Assembly (NCBI GenBank): GCA_019321725.1 | Contig: CM033110.1 | Coordinates: forward strand, 20,825,278 to 20,889,277 | Length of the DNA: 64,000 nucleotides | Direction of reading: 5' to 3' | From: Paulownia fortunei | Taxonomy: Eukaryota > Streptophyta > Magnoliopsida > Lamiales > Paulowniaceae | Part shown: positions 46,395 to 59,552 of the stretch, one piece after another | Numbering within the stretch: position 1 is the stretch's first letter | Layout of the letters: each line of letters opens with the position of its first letter | Notes under the pieces: model-generated | The model's database searches: none | Told to the model about the DNA's origin: nothing | What the model saw: the letters and a program-made list of their open reading frames with translations, nothing else | Position numbers and translations under genes: made by a program

Positions 46395-47512
46395 TGGCCA
46401 TAAAATAAAGATTGGAATTGGAGGGGGGGGGGGGGCGGTGCATGGGAGTGTGGGAGTATATCAAGGTCTTCTGAAATTGAAGCTTGGAATCCCTTCTTGA
46501 ATATATGTACTAAAATGTAATTATTTATCACAGTGAAAGATCTTTGTCTAAATTAATTAAAAGAACGTGACACCATAATCAGATCGTTGGCTGGTCAATT
46601 ATTAAATACTAGTAACTACCAATTTTACTTTGATTTAGACACAATTTATATTTTTATTCTAATTATAATTCATATTTTTTTTCTAATTATAATTCGGATA
46701 TTTAAAAAAAGAAAAAATCTCTTATGGCCTGACTGTGTTGGTACAATGATTGAAATGAAGTTGTTGGATATGCAAACAAAGTTTCACATTAAATATAAAC
46801 GAGAAGGGTCATAATTTTATAAATTCAAAAGAAAATACATTAGAATTAAGGGTCAAAACTAATAATATCATACAATTATAAAAGACATATAGTGTTCACA
46901 GACTCTTAACAAGTGGCATGAGAATCATGCCCCCGACTTAGGCTAAAGACGGTTATGAGAGTCATGCCAATGTAATCTCTGTAGAAGATATTGCGCTCCT
47001 CCACATGTATTTCATGCACGCAATGAGAAAATACAAGATAGTAGAAAGTACAAGTTAAAGGGATAAGTAATGCTAGCTGTTCAAGGGATGCAATTCCATT
47101 TCACTACCTTTTCCCAGCTTGGTACAATTGTCTTCCTATACTTTGTTATCCCTGTTAAGCTTACAATATTCCATTCTCATTCCAGATTTCGTATAAATGT
47201 CTGTAAATGACTGTATTTATTAATTGCTGAGAATATAACTTAACGCATCATAGTTAACTTCAACAGTACTTCTAAAAAGCACCAAACTTTAATCATTTAG
47301 ATATTTAATTGGTCCCAAAACAGGCCAAACCATCATCAGGCCTTACCCTTGCACTTATGAACTCAAAGCTTTTCCTTGTAGCGTTTTCTTTCTTGTCTGG
47401 GTAAGAAAGAAGGTAAGGATTCTTTTATGTAGAAGTGTATATGTATATATATTTGAGTCGCGCTGATTATGCAACACAGTAACATCTTCTTGCATTGTTT
47501 TATACATACACT
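46395..47512. other. Intergenic between the two OBL1-type lipases
   Basis: Holds the 3' end of copy 1, with AATAAA at 46404 and a G13 tract at about 46423-46435, and the promoter of copy 2, with a TATATATATTT-like box near 47443. No other gene is seen. Confidence 0.55.
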
Positions 47513-49586
47513 ATGGATCCAAATGACCACACCACCAAAAAATATCTTCTATTGAAAACTCGAAAAGCTAGTGTTCTAGACATTTTTCATGTTCTATTTT
47601 CTGCTGATTTAGAGAGCAAAGAGTTTATTGAATCAGTCAAAGTAAAGCAAGCAATCGTTGAGCGTGGAGGGATTATTTTTCTCTCTATGTTGGCCCAGAA
47701 GGTGCTTCAACACAATGAAAAGCCCTTGTCGTTGTTCGGTTCAGGATTTGAGATGTGCCTAAACATTCTAGGAAATAAAAGTAACTTTGGCTTGTTTTTA
47801 AAGAACTTATTGAGAGGTTAGTCTGCATTTTAAAATTCTTTCGGTAAATCAATTCAACTTCTAATGAATTTTGTAAAATCGGTCTCAGAAACAGAATGAA
47901 TACTGGTGAAAGAAAAGAAAATAAACACATTCTGGTTCATAATCTTCCATGTTGGTTAGAGAGCTAAGAGGGATTCAAATCATGCATTCAATGTATCATT
48001 TATGCTGCAGGGAAGGTGGTGTTGCCGGACAAAAAATCAGCAACTTTTCTTTCAACTATTGGGCATCTAGATAACAGGGTGGAGTTGGACAAGAACATCA
48101 AACCAGGAAGCAACAAATATTTTGCAGCTATTTCTGCAATGGCATCAAAATTAGCCTACGAGAACAAAGAATTCATCCAAGTTACAGTCGAAAAAAGATG
48201 GAAGGTAGTATGACTTGATTCTGTGTCTAATTATTGTGCTGTTTTTGTTGAAGTATTGATACATAGAGAATACCACTCGCGAATTCTTACCATAATCTGT
48301 CAATCTTGATTTCTTAAACAAAAAAAAAAAAAACTTGCTAAAATTCAGTTTTGGCACATTTGTGCAGATGGAATTGCTGGGACGACCATATAACTTCTGG
48401 GATGGTAAGACATGAAGAGCATTAGATCATTAACCTTCAGAAAATTTTGTACACACCCCTCTATTTCAAATTATCAGACTGCGCAATGAACTGAGAATTT
48501 CCTGAACTATTTTTTCAGAGAGATATCAGAGAGATACAACACAAGCTTTCATGTTTCACGACAAGAATGCTAATCCTGACATGATTTTTGTGGCCTTCAG
48601 AGGAACGGAACCATTCAATGCTGATTACTGGAGTACTGACTTTGATGTATCATGGTACAAGTTCCAAGGTATCAAAGGCAGAGTTCATGGCGGTTTCATG
48701 AAAGCCCTTGGCCTGAAACTGGACGCAACATGGCCAAAAAACATTAAAACTGGTGAGCAACTACATGCTTGTAATACCATAGCAGAAGAACTAAAATGCC
48801 ATTTCAAGATCAATCTTCAGACAAGATTCATCGTGACTGGTCACAGCCTAGGCGGGGCACTTGCCATTCTCTTCCCTGCAGTTCTTGCATTGCACAATGA
48901 GATTACAATACTAGAAAGGCTAGAAGCAGTCTACACATTTGGACAACCCAGGGTTGGAGATGAGAAATTTGGAAGGTACATGAAAGAGCAATTTAAACAT
49001 TATGGAGTCAGATATTACAGATTTGTGTATAGTTACGATATCGTGCCTAGACTGCCTTATGATAACTCCGCCCTGATGTTTAAGCACTTTGGGACATGCC
49101 TCTACATTAATAGTCTTTATGAAGGAAAGGTAAGTAGTGCCTTAATCAGATTAGTCTTATGACAACAAAGAACACCAATATACACAAACCACAGCAAATC
49201 AACAATCTTCACAAAGGAAAAGTGAGTTGTCTTGATTGTCAGATTGATCTCAATATAACATTGAGCATCGAATCACACAAATAACCATGTAAACCAAAAA
49301 AGAAAAGAATAACAGAAAGTATGAAAGAGACTTGTTGAATTGTTTTACACAGGTTGTTGAAGAAGAACCATTCAAGAATTATTTTGACTGGGGCTCAATT
49401 GTTACCAAGAGGGTAGATGCACTCTGGGAGCTGGTAAGAAGCTTTCTTCTTCCTCACATGTTTGGACCAGATTACAAGGAAGGTTTGCTTCTCCAAATGT
49501 TTCGGATGGTCGGCCTGCTGTTCCCAGGTTTACCTGCTCACGGACCGCAAGATTACGTCAATGCAACTCGATTGGCAACTTATTGA
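47513..49586 (+). CDS. OBL1-type triacylglycerol lipase, copy 2 (5 exons)
   Basis: Exons 47513-47816, 48011-48204, 48368-48404, 48519-49129 and 49353-49586 give 459 residues. The ATG at 47513 (MDPNDHTTKKYLLL) is the first ATG in frame. Domain order equals copy 1: hydrophobic GGIIFLSMLAQKVLQ (52-66), [33 protein letters not shown] with Ser288, [11 protein letters not shown], Asp in YSYDIVPRLP and His in [12 protein letters not shown], so it is predicted to be active. Intron positions and phases are identical to copy 1, and exon 2 has the same length (194). That shows a tandem gene duplication. The N-terminal 100 residues differ most, suggesting different localisation or regulation. The predicted role is triacylglycerol hydrolysis at oil bodies, as for copy 1. 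Confidence 0.9.
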
Positions 49587-49599
49587 TAGTACAAATCAG

Positions 49600-51740
49600 C
49601 AGCCTCAAGAGAACAAATTATGAGACTAAGAGAAGCAAAACACATAGTGAAGCTTGTCCCTTTTATGCCAATACATCCATCATAACTTTCTTTATTTTAT
49701 GGTGACTCCTTTACAGTTATTAAAACTGTTGTACCAAACTGTAGCAGTCAATAATATGAATTTCATATTCATTAATATCAATTTCAATTTAATTATGTTA
49801 CTTTATTAGCATTTTATTTTATTTTTTCTTAGTTCAGAACAAGTGCAATTTATATATCATTTAAACAGGTTTTTTCTTGATTTCCTCTTTCTATAGCTAA
49901 TTTATATCTTTCCTGTCACAGATAAAGCAATTATCCATGCATTTTCGCGTAGTTTATTTACCTAATTTATTAAATTAAAACACAGTTATACCACATTGTA
50001 TGATAGTTCTTATATTTGTTCCTCAACGTGGATTAGAAACATAATTTGATGTAATGTGAAAGATGATATTATTATAGAAAAAGTAAGAGGAATCATCATT
50101 ATATAGTTCAATCAAAATTGCCCTGAAATTTTAACCATTGTTTCCTAATAGTCATGTTTGGTTATTGGTACTTTACTCCAAATTTAATAATTTATTACTT
50201 TAGTCTTCAAAAATAAAATTTAAGTATTTTGTAATCTCAAACTTAATCATTTTGTTACTTTACTTTTAAAATAAATTTAAATCATTTTGCTCCCTTAATT
50301 TATATTTATTGTGGCACTTTGTCCTTTCAATTTATATTTTTAATATAGCACTTTACCCCTCTCAATATTATTTTCAAATCAAATTTTTATTGAATTGTTC
50401 TTTTGTTGACCATCGTTGCTCATGTTTTTCCGGTATTTCTACTCAAAAGCCAAGAAAAAAGGACATTGTAATATTATTTCTATTATTGCAAAGTTAAAAA
50501 TACGACAAACTGCAGTATATTTGCTCAAATATTATCGATCACAATATTAAAAATATTTTAGATGCTGCTATTTATCGTATTTTCATTATTGGTAAAACAA
50601 AAAAAAATGCCTTTTTTGTAGTTTTGAGTGGAAAAAAAAGAGAGATGTTGGTTAATAGATAGCATTTCAATAAAAATGAGAATAAAATAATTAAAATTTA
50701 CTTTTAGAGATAAATGGCCCAGATGATTAACTTTGAGGGGATTAAAATACTTAAAATTTATTTTTAAAAAGTAAAATGTTAAAATTATTAAGTTTAGGGG
50801 ATCCTTCATTATATTTCACTAAATAATTAAATAATCAGTTCACATTGAAAACTAAAAATGATCCAACAATTTTTTTTACTAATTTTAAATCGAATGACCA
50901 TATGTAATTTTACTAAATATAATTTCGAATTGGATCTTGCTAAGTAAACTCAAATGTACAGTTTAGGGTAGTCGCGGCGGTTTGACAATTTTAATTGCAA
51001 AAAAATATTTTTCATAATATTAGTAAAAATTTAAATTGACATAAAAAAATATTTGAGTAATAACAATAAAGTGTATTTACAATAGAAATATAAGGACTAA
51101 ATTTTTAAAATTACAAAAGTTACATTATTTAGTGTAACTTATGTTACAGAAATAAAATGAGATAAAAAAAAATTGATATTAAGTAATATGAAAATTATAA
51201 AATGTTGAGATTAAAGTTTGGATTTTGATTAGAGTTGGTTTAAACAATTGATAACATTAAGTAAGTAATAAAGTCAATTACTACTTAACTTATAAAGAGG
51301 ACGGTGGATGGTGCAGTTGTCACTGTCTAACATTATGATTTTTATTTAAAATTTTAAATCATAATTCTTAATTATAAATCGAACAATACAAAATGTTTGA
51401 GTAATTTTTTAAATTTTATGATGACTCTATTCAAAACCATATAAATCAACCACATAGCTATTTTTTTCCGTGGGTTGGGCCGGTTGGGTTTGGTTTATAT
51501 CTCTTTCCACTGTAATAAAAACTAATAATAAAAAATACCTCAACCAAAAGAAAAAAAAAACAAAGAAAAAACAATTAGCATGGTACGAAAAGTCGTGGTC
51601 ATCTTTTGACCGGTGCAAGGGGAGAGCGCGTCATTAGGGATTTACATTCGGGAAAGTCGCTATTTTCAGCCAACTAAATCAGGCAATATTTATAGCAAAT
51701 CCAGAAATTAGGTGTCCGCAGATAAGCGGGGCGGAGAGTA
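49600..51740. other. Intergenic between lipase copy 2 and the RRM gene
   Basis: AT-rich with no gene. The last 100-150 bases become GC-richer as the promoter and 5' untranslated region of the RRM gene begin. Confidence 0.55.
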
Positions 51741-51802
51741 AAGCTGAAGCCAAGCGGCGCGAGGAGAGCGGAGAGAGAGAGTAGAGGGCGCGAGCGGAGC
51801 GA

Positions 51803-51812
51803 TTTAGGGTTT
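51803..51812 (-). promoter_or_regulatory. Telo-box (AAACCCTAAA) near the RRM gene start
   Basis: TTTAGGGTTT on the plus strand is the reverse of AAACCCTAAA. This motif is common near transcription starts of plant genes for ribosome and RNA functions, which fits the RNA-binding protein downstream. Functional role is inferred. Confidence 0.5.
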
Positions 51813-51949
51813 TGAAATCCCCAATCGAATCGAAAGGTCAGTCAAACAGCGAGGGACCGAAGCTATTCTGCAATAATTTCTAGCTTCATTTTTGAATTGT
51901 CATTTTTTCTCTTAGGTATTTTATTTGTGTAAGAATTCTGAGAAATATG

Positions 51950-52031
51950 GTGAGTTTGCTTTGGTTTATGATGATGATGATGGTATTTGTGTGTTGTGAG
52001 AAAGAGGTGTCCCTATTGTTGTTGTGTGCAG
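51950..52031 (+). other. Probable intron in the 5' untranslated region of the RRM gene
   Basis: GTGAGT at 51950 and TGTGTGCAG ending at 52031 bound an 82-base T/G-rich stretch upstream of the ATG at 52145. Removing it also separates the upstream ATG at 51947 from its following codons. Splicing is inferred from site words only. Confidence 0.5.
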
Positions 52032-52144
52032 GAAGAGTGCGTGAGCGATTGAGAGTTGGTGAGAGAGAGAGAGAGAGAGGGGAGAGAAAGTGGAGGGCGC
52101 TGCCGAAATTCGCCATTTCCTAGCTCGCAAGATCTTCTTTCGTC

Positions 52145-52528
52145 ATGTCCGACCGAAAGCTTGTCGTAAGTTTCAAGATTTTCATATTTCTTCTTCAAGA
52201 AAAAGACTGTTATGTCCGTTTGGTGAGTGTATGAATTTTATGTGATTAATGTGCATGTGTGTATCAATTTTAGGTTTTGGGAATTCCATGGGATGTGGAT
52301 ACTGAACGATTGAGAGAATACATGAGCAAATTTGGGGAATTGGAAGACTGTATTGTGATGAAGGTATCTTTCTATTTCTTTGCGAGAGCTGTTTTTCATA
52401 TACAGAAATAAAAAAGTATACGTGTTGCTAATGTCTATTGTGTCAAGTCTTCTAATCTATGTTACTTGTTTGATGTTCTTGTTGTTAAGGAAACCCACCC
52501 CGCCACCCACTGCCACCCAAAAAAACCC

Positions 52529-52578
<50 letters not shown>

Positions 52579-55500
52579 TAAAAACCTTTGGTCATTAGTG
52601 CTAGGGTAGTATTATGATTTTGTGGACGATAACTGAAGCTTTTATGTTGGAGAAAATTTTGTTCTGATGTGGTGGAAACCTGTTGAGAACTTGGATTATC
52701 ATGAGTTAAGGTATTTTCTGTAAGGATAAAAAGGAATTTATCAGTTTTATTATGTTTGTGTAATGTAGTTTTTCACACTATTTCTTGTGAGCATTTTCAC
52801 ACCTTTGGATATATTTCCTTTCATTCTGGTTAAAACTATTAGAATCTTAGATTGGATCTTATGCTTATTCACTGAAAAACATTTTTGATTTGCTCTGTTA
52901 TTATATTGCAACTGGGTGCTTTGATTTTTCAGGACTGGATGCGAGTTTCTTAAGAAACTTTTTATCATATGTATTCTAATTATTTATACTATTAAAATGT
53001 TAAATAAGAATTTTCTTTCTTGGAATCTTAAGCTCATGAACTTCCATTTTAGTGAGCTTAGCCTCATTCTCTTCTCCATCGTTATCTTGTACTACCTGAA
53101 AGGTAGGGGAAATATGAGGGGCCTCTGATGTTGAATCACATAGAATTTTTGCTTCTTATTGCGTGAAATATGGTATTGTGGCTGTAATTTGGAAAATCAT
53201 TTTCTGTTGTCTTGTATGCGTTTGGTTTTCCATCTTTATCTCTTCTTAAAGCATGTAAATACATGGGTTTAGATATCAGTGGGATCTCTTATCTTATTTG
53301 CTATGTTGAATTCAGGAACGTTCCACTGGCCGTTCTCGTGGTTTTGGATATGTAACATTTGCGACGGTTGAGGATGCGAAGGTGATACACATCTTGGACA
53401 CATCATTGTTCATTCCTTGTGTTGTTGCATGTGGTTTGAGTTCTCACTGTTAACTTGGTTGTCAATTAGGAATTTTTTCTGTGCATATTCTGAGATCCAA
53501 TTTTCATCTTGTTGCACTATGGTGCCTTATATTTATCTGTCTGTGCATCTCACAGGCGGCATTAGCAAGTGAGCATTTCCTTGGCAATAGAATGCTGGAA
53601 GTCAAAATAGCCACACCAAAGGTTACCTTCTTTAATAGTTTAATTGTTCCATGATCTTTGTTTTATGTCCTAGTTATTGCCTTTTAATTTTGTCCACTTA
53701 TTGCCTTTTCGTTTTTCTTCTATTGTGTGACATTTTCTGTTAGAAGTTGTAGGGGCCCTCTGAAAGTAATCTCATTCTTTATGCCCTTTTAGAGCATTTT
53801 ATCATATTTTTACAGGAGGAGATGAGAACACCATCAAAGAAAGTGACAAGGATTTTTGTTGCAAGGATTCCACCATCCGTGACTGAAGCTGCATTCAGAA
53901 GGTTGCTTTCCCTTCTTTTCTTTTTATTTTGATGAAGTCTTCCTTGTGTACTTATTTTTTGAATCTCCAATATGTAAATTGGTTTCTCTGTATTATTGGA
54001 GTGTTATTTTGTGCACTGGTGAGGTCTGAGTGTGGTATACGTTATCTTCCTGTGCAGTCATTTCGAGAAATACGGTGACATAACAGATTTATACATGCCA
54101 AAGGTTCATACTTTTCTCCCATTCTCTATGACAACATGATGGTTTTCTATTATATTGCACTACACAATTTCATTCATTTTCTCAGGATCCAACCACCAAA
54201 GGCCATCGTGGAATTGGATTTATCACTTTCGCAAATGCTGGTAATTCTTTTTTGTTGCTTTTTGTTGGCATCTTACTTCTATTGGTTGGTCCTACTATTT
54301 TCTTTCTCTAGACATCCTTACCTTTTTCAGATTTGTATACACTCGTTTAACCGGCAGCACCTAATGTGAAAAAAAATAATTACCTGAATGATTATGTAGG
54401 TCCAAGTTAGCTGAGTTAAGGTGTTGAAATTTAGCTGATTTAGGTCCTAATTTGGAAGGGCTAGAATGGACAAGCTCTTCAATATGAGATCTTTATTAAC
54501 TGCTTTCCGCTACACCGAATGTCTCTAATGTGTCTCTTAAGTAACCAAACTTCAGGGGATCTAATGTTAATATTGTGTATTTGCAAGGTATTTGTGTTTG
54601 CACGTGAGTTGCATTATGCATGCATGCTGTGCTATTATATGTAATTTATATCACGTGCCATGAAACAATTTCTTCATCTTGTCTGATCTGTTCACAGAAG
54701 CAGTGGATGATCTGATGGTTGAGACTCATGAATTGGGAGGTTCAACTGTGGTTGTGGACAGAGCAACGCCAAAGGTAGCTTTCAGCATCATATATGTTGT
54801 TTTTAAATTGGATTAAAATTTCATGTGGCAGCACTTCATGATTTGCCAGCAGAATTCTTTTCCTATAATGATTTCCCCTGGCATCTGTCCCTACCATAAT
54901 TTAAAGGTGTGTGCAAAGAAGACATAAATGCATGCAGAATAAGTTAAAAATAAATTCTTGCATGCAAATGGTCTTCCAGACCACGCCGGCATTAGGAAGA
55001 GTTACGGTGCGTAAAACAAGGATATACGCTGGTTGGCCAGGGGCATACTATGTGTGATAATTCCATCATTCACCATAATAATAAATAAAAAGAAAAAGCC
55101 ATTCCAAAGACCCATACTCAAGTTTCATCTCTTGCTTCGCCACAGATCTTGGTTACACGCATGATGAATACGTGCATCCACACACATGAACATGCACCCA
55201 CGTGGAGGAAGTTGCAAAAGGATTTTTTTGTATCTTATTATGTCCTGGAATCTTTGTATTTCACAGCACGAATGTATTTTTTCATGTCTGTTCTACTGTA
55301 GGAGGAAGATTTCAGGCCAATTAGTCGAATGCCCCAAGGTGGGGGTGGGTATGGTGCTTATAATGCTTATATTAGTGCTGCAACTAGATATGCTGCACTT
55401 GGTGCTCCAACCTTGTATGATCATCCCGGTTCAATGTATGGAAGTAAGTTACTCGCCGAAAGCACATTCCTGTTTCCTTTTCAAATATTAGCTAGATGAT

Positions 55501-58245
55501 CTCAATTTGATAATTATCATTCATTAGGAGGGGAGGCACCTCGAGGAATGGGCAAAAAAATATTTGTTGGTAGGCTTCCTCAGGAAGCAAGTGCAGAAGA
55601 TCTTCGTCATTATTTTGGGAGATTTGGTCGTATTTTAGATGTTTATGTTCCGAAGGTAAGAATATCTATGATTTACTGCATTTAAGAAAATAAAAGTTTT
55701 GATACATTGTGATGCTACTTTTGTAGGACCCCAAGAGAACTGGTCATCGGGGATTTGGTTTTGTGACTTTTGCTGATGATGGTGTTGCAGATCGTGTAGC
55801 TCGAAGATCTCATGAAATATGCGGACATCAGGTTTGACTCCTTTTATGTACTACCAAACCGTGAACTGTTATTGATAGAAGCAAAACCCTGGAGGGTCGA
55901 ATAGAAGTCTCAGATGCCTAGAAGCAGTTTCTTGATAACTAGAGTGGACCAACTGGTGATTGTGCAACCTGACCCATCTCTGACCAGAAGTACGCAACAA
56001 TATCGGGAACTTTAGAGTTGAACATAACTGGTAGGAATAGATCTAAAACTGGAAAACTGATGGACTGGCAATCAGATAAGACCTCAGTTTTTCTTCTATA
56101 GGTACCTACTGCTACACCCACTGCCTTTCTCTGTCTAGGGAGAGGCTAACAAATTTTTCAACCCACCGCTGCCATAATCTTCAAACAACTCTTCCTCTCC
56201 TTATCAGCCAGCAATCTTTTTCTCCTTCTGCCACTATTCGCCATGTATGGCCAATCTCTATGTACTCTTCAGAGTTAATCCTTTGTTTCCATAGACATGG
56301 AAAGAAAGATGGAGAGATGGACATGGGGTGAGGGGTGGACTAGGTGATTTTCCTAATACCCTAAAGCATTCCTTTATTTCTATATTTTGTTCTTTTCCAG
56401 ACCAGGAGGGGAAAAAAATTGAATCAATTATAATTAAGAAGGCAAGATAGGAACAGTAATACAAGGGATCGCATCTTTTGGCAAGTTGCGTTACCATAAC
56501 CAATTCTTACCCTAGCTCTTCTATTCTATTGCAAGTCCGCTGTCTCCAAATATTTGGCCTTTGGTTATTACATGATAAGAACTTGATGTTGAGTCAAGAA
56601 CTAGGGAGCCGAATGGCTCTCTATCTGATCCAACGATTGAAAATTGGTCTAGAAGATAATGTATAGATTCCTTTTTTTAATCCCTATTATTCTTCACATG
56701 TAAAGAGATGTTTGAGACGTGAACTATGCATGTTAATCATTTTGTCCTTACTGTTCTAATTTTGTCAGATATGTTGCTTCTATGCTTCATACTTTCAGTA
56801 TATAAAACCAAATTCTCCAAGTGCTTTTCTTGAATGCAGATGGTTCTGACAATTTGAATATGCTGTCATCTGCATTTGTACAATAAACTCGTATTTTTCA
56901 GCTCTCGGCTGGGGCGCTGTATGGATGTTGTTCAAATTTACTGTTCTAGTGTTTAAACATTAATACTGATTGTTGGCTCTTATTCAAAAATAAAGCTACT
57001 CACCCCTTCAAGATTTTGTACAGGCTTCAATTTAGAATTTTTTTGCATAGACTGATTTTAGCCTCCATTATTTCACTGGATGTCACGGCTTTTCACCTAA
57101 AAAATGATCAGGACCACCTTCTGGCAATATATTATGAAAATACAACTTTGATTTTTCAAGATGTTGCATACAGCTATACTTGAACATTTTCAATTGCTTA
57201 TAACTATTAATTCATGAATAAAATGAGTGACAATATTATTAAAGGTTCTTATTTTTTGTCTTACAGGTTGCAATAGATTCAGCTACACCAATTGATGATG
57301 CTGGCCCTAGTGGTAATTTCATGATGAATAATCCTGAACCATTTGGGTATGGTGCACCTATGCGCACTTATGGCAGAATGTATGGGAGCCTAGATTTCGA
57401 TGATGTGAGTACAGATGTATATTTTGTTGCCTACTTCAAACTAGAGAAGTTGTTTAATAGCAGTTCTGCTTTGAGTGTCACCATTTATATATTAACATGT
57501 CTATACCATCTGCCTCTTCTTTTCTGCATGGTGTTTGATTTTCCTTTGCAGTTCCATATGTGTGCAGTGCTTCAGTGTACCATTTCTGAATGGCTTTTCT
57601 TGGGAAGATACCATACTGCTGAAAAGCTTTATAATATCTATTCTGGCATTGCTAGTAATTTAAACTTTTGAAACTTATAAAAGGAATTAATATTGGTGGT
57701 CATAATGGCGTGTGTCTGCACAGTGGAGATATTGAGTTTCTTTTCTACTTTTCAAGATTATGAATGTTTTGCCCATGGAGTTATTACCATTTTGTTATAT
57801 TTCTCAACTCAGTGAGATTAGATTTAATTTGCTGGGTAAAATATATTTCAATTAAGAGATTAAAAATATGTTTGCTTGTATTTCTTTCCCCAAAATTGGA
57901 AAGAAAACATAATAAAAGAATATGGTCTTATCATTTGTGATTATTAAATGCTAAGGATTTCATACACTTGATGATTTAGATGATTGGTGATGTGGTATAG
58001 TCCTTGAGATGCTACACCCGGTGGACAATACACCGTGATGATTATGGGACACTTTTTAATCATCCAAGATGAATTATACATCGTTGTAGCATGTATTACA
58101 CCATGCAGTATGGTCTACATAATGAGTGTTCATACTGTTGTACTAACTGTTCCTATGTATTGCTTGGCAGTGGGGTTATGGTGTTGGTGGCAGTATGAGT
58201 GGTGGCAGACCTTCACGTGCAGATTACAGGTACAGGCCTTACTGA
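52145..58245 (+). CDS. Three-RRM hnRNP/Musashi-like RNA-binding protein (13 exons)
   Basis: Coding exons: 52145-52165, 52274-52363, 53316-53381, 53556-53621, 53816-53901, 54058-54103, 54186-54240, 54698-54774, 55302-55443, 55528-55655, 55727-55831, 57267-57404 and 58171-58245. They total 1095 nt, 364 residues, all GT-AG. RRM1 (about 5-80) has RNP2 VVLGIP and RNP1 RGFGYVTF (45-52). RRM2 (about 93-168) has IFVARIPP and RGIGFITF (133-140). A Gly/Tyr/Ala linker follows, then RRM3 (about 227-300) with IFVGRLPQ and RGFGFVTF (267-274). The Gly/Tyr-rich tail ends RYRPY. Such nuclear hnRNP-type proteins bind mRNA and act in splicing, 3'-end choice or stability; the specific role is unknown. The start MSDRKLVVLGIPWDVD agrees with plant relatives. 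A telo-box and a leader intron lie upstream. It converges on the remorin gene. Confidence 0.9.
52532..52575 (+). repeat. (AG)n microsatellite in RRM-gene intron 2
   Basis: About 22 AG units, directly preceded by a C-rich stretch (52492-52530). A shorter GA run lies in the 5' leader (about 52061-52079). Confidence 0.9.
55832..57266 (+). other. Large intron 11 of the RRM gene
   Basis: 1435 bases, far longer than most introns of this gene. Its first half (about 55860-56660) is less AT-rich than the other introns, has no exon-like frame of this gene and may be an old insertion. I could not identify an element. Confidence 0.4.
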
Positions 58246-58249
58246 GGAT

Positions 58250-59545
58250 CCAAAGCACAGTTGCAACTGTATCTGATATACATCTGGACAATTAATCCAA
58301 TTCCCTCTGGATTTATGAATGGTTTTCTACCATGAAAAGAAATGTTAACGTTTAAGTTATCTAGTAATTGTATCCAAATTAACTTTCTTGCTGATGGTCT
58401 TCTACTTAGAAGGCAAATGTTAACATTGAGTTATCTATTAGTTGGTCTTGTACTTAGAAGACAAATGTTAATGTTTGAGTTATCTATTAGTTAGTATCCA
58501 AAGTAACTTTTTTAACAAAGATGCTGCCTATGTTGCTTATTGCTGTGGAAAGAAGGCGTGTTAATGCTTCAATTTATGTTAATAGTACAATTTGGTGCAG
58601 CAATTTTTTAACCAAGTTATATCCATTTCTGATTTATTTACCATTTGGTGCGTTCCTGTTACTTTTTGCTGCTAGTTTGGTACCTTCTGGGCAATCTGGA
58701 TTATGGATTGCAATTGGCATGAATATACAGTTGGTGATATTTTAATATGGAGATGGAATACCAGTTGCAATAGAGGATCTAAATATCCGATAACCTTTTG
58801 AGTGGTTGTTTATCAGTTTTCTTTTTTCTTGTTTAGTTCTCCTTGATATTAAATTGGTGATAATGGCTGTTGCATGTAGGTTGCTTTAGGTTGTTTTACA
58901 TGATTGAGGTATATGAAAAACATATGGACTCCTCAAAGTCAAGACCTATGCAAAGATAATGTCTTGCCAAGGGGTCCAATCTCCTTGTATACTTCTGAGG
59001 AATGCTTGGAGTTTCATCAACCCTTTTGGCTCTTTCCGGCTCTTAGTAAAGTATGTTAGTCAATGAATCCCTTGGTGTAGGGTAAGTATAGCTTGCGGGT
59101 GGGGCTCAAGGTTGGTTAGAATGCAAGATGGTAAAAGGACAGCTTGGTTCGAATTTTCTGTAGGAAACATCCTTTTCAAAATCGTTAATTTAGAGAGAGA
59201 ATCTGAATAACTGAGAAATAACGCAAAACTGAAAAAATGAGGTCAATATATGAACTACAGAAACAAGGAGGCTGATGCATAGACGGGAAAGGCGAGGTTT
59301 TGGTTTCAAACTCAAAAGTGTTTTTCTAACATCCAAGCTGAATGGTACCCGTTAAGCTACGTAAGATGGTGCAGATAAAAGTTTAACATAACTGGATTCA
59401 TTGTTGAAATCACTTGATTCGCTAACTAAATTAACTAACAACGCAGAAAAAAAATGGCCAGCATGTCTAACAATATTGTTAACTAGTGTGAAGCCAAGAA
59501 GGATATATTTTTTTTCACTGAATAGTAAACCAGAAAAAAATTATT
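58250..59545. other. Intergenic between the convergent RRM and remorin genes
   Basis: Contains the two 3' untranslated regions. In 58370-58500, words such as ACTTAGAAGACAAATGTTAA and GAGTTATCTATTAGTT recur two or three times, a small local repeat. No gene is supported by the short open frames. Confidence 0.55.
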
Positions 59546-59552
59546 TTAGGAA

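Noticed and set aside
59060..59165. Possible tRNA because of GGTTCGAATTTT
   Set aside because: No cloverleaf arms, acceptor stem or A box could be fitted.
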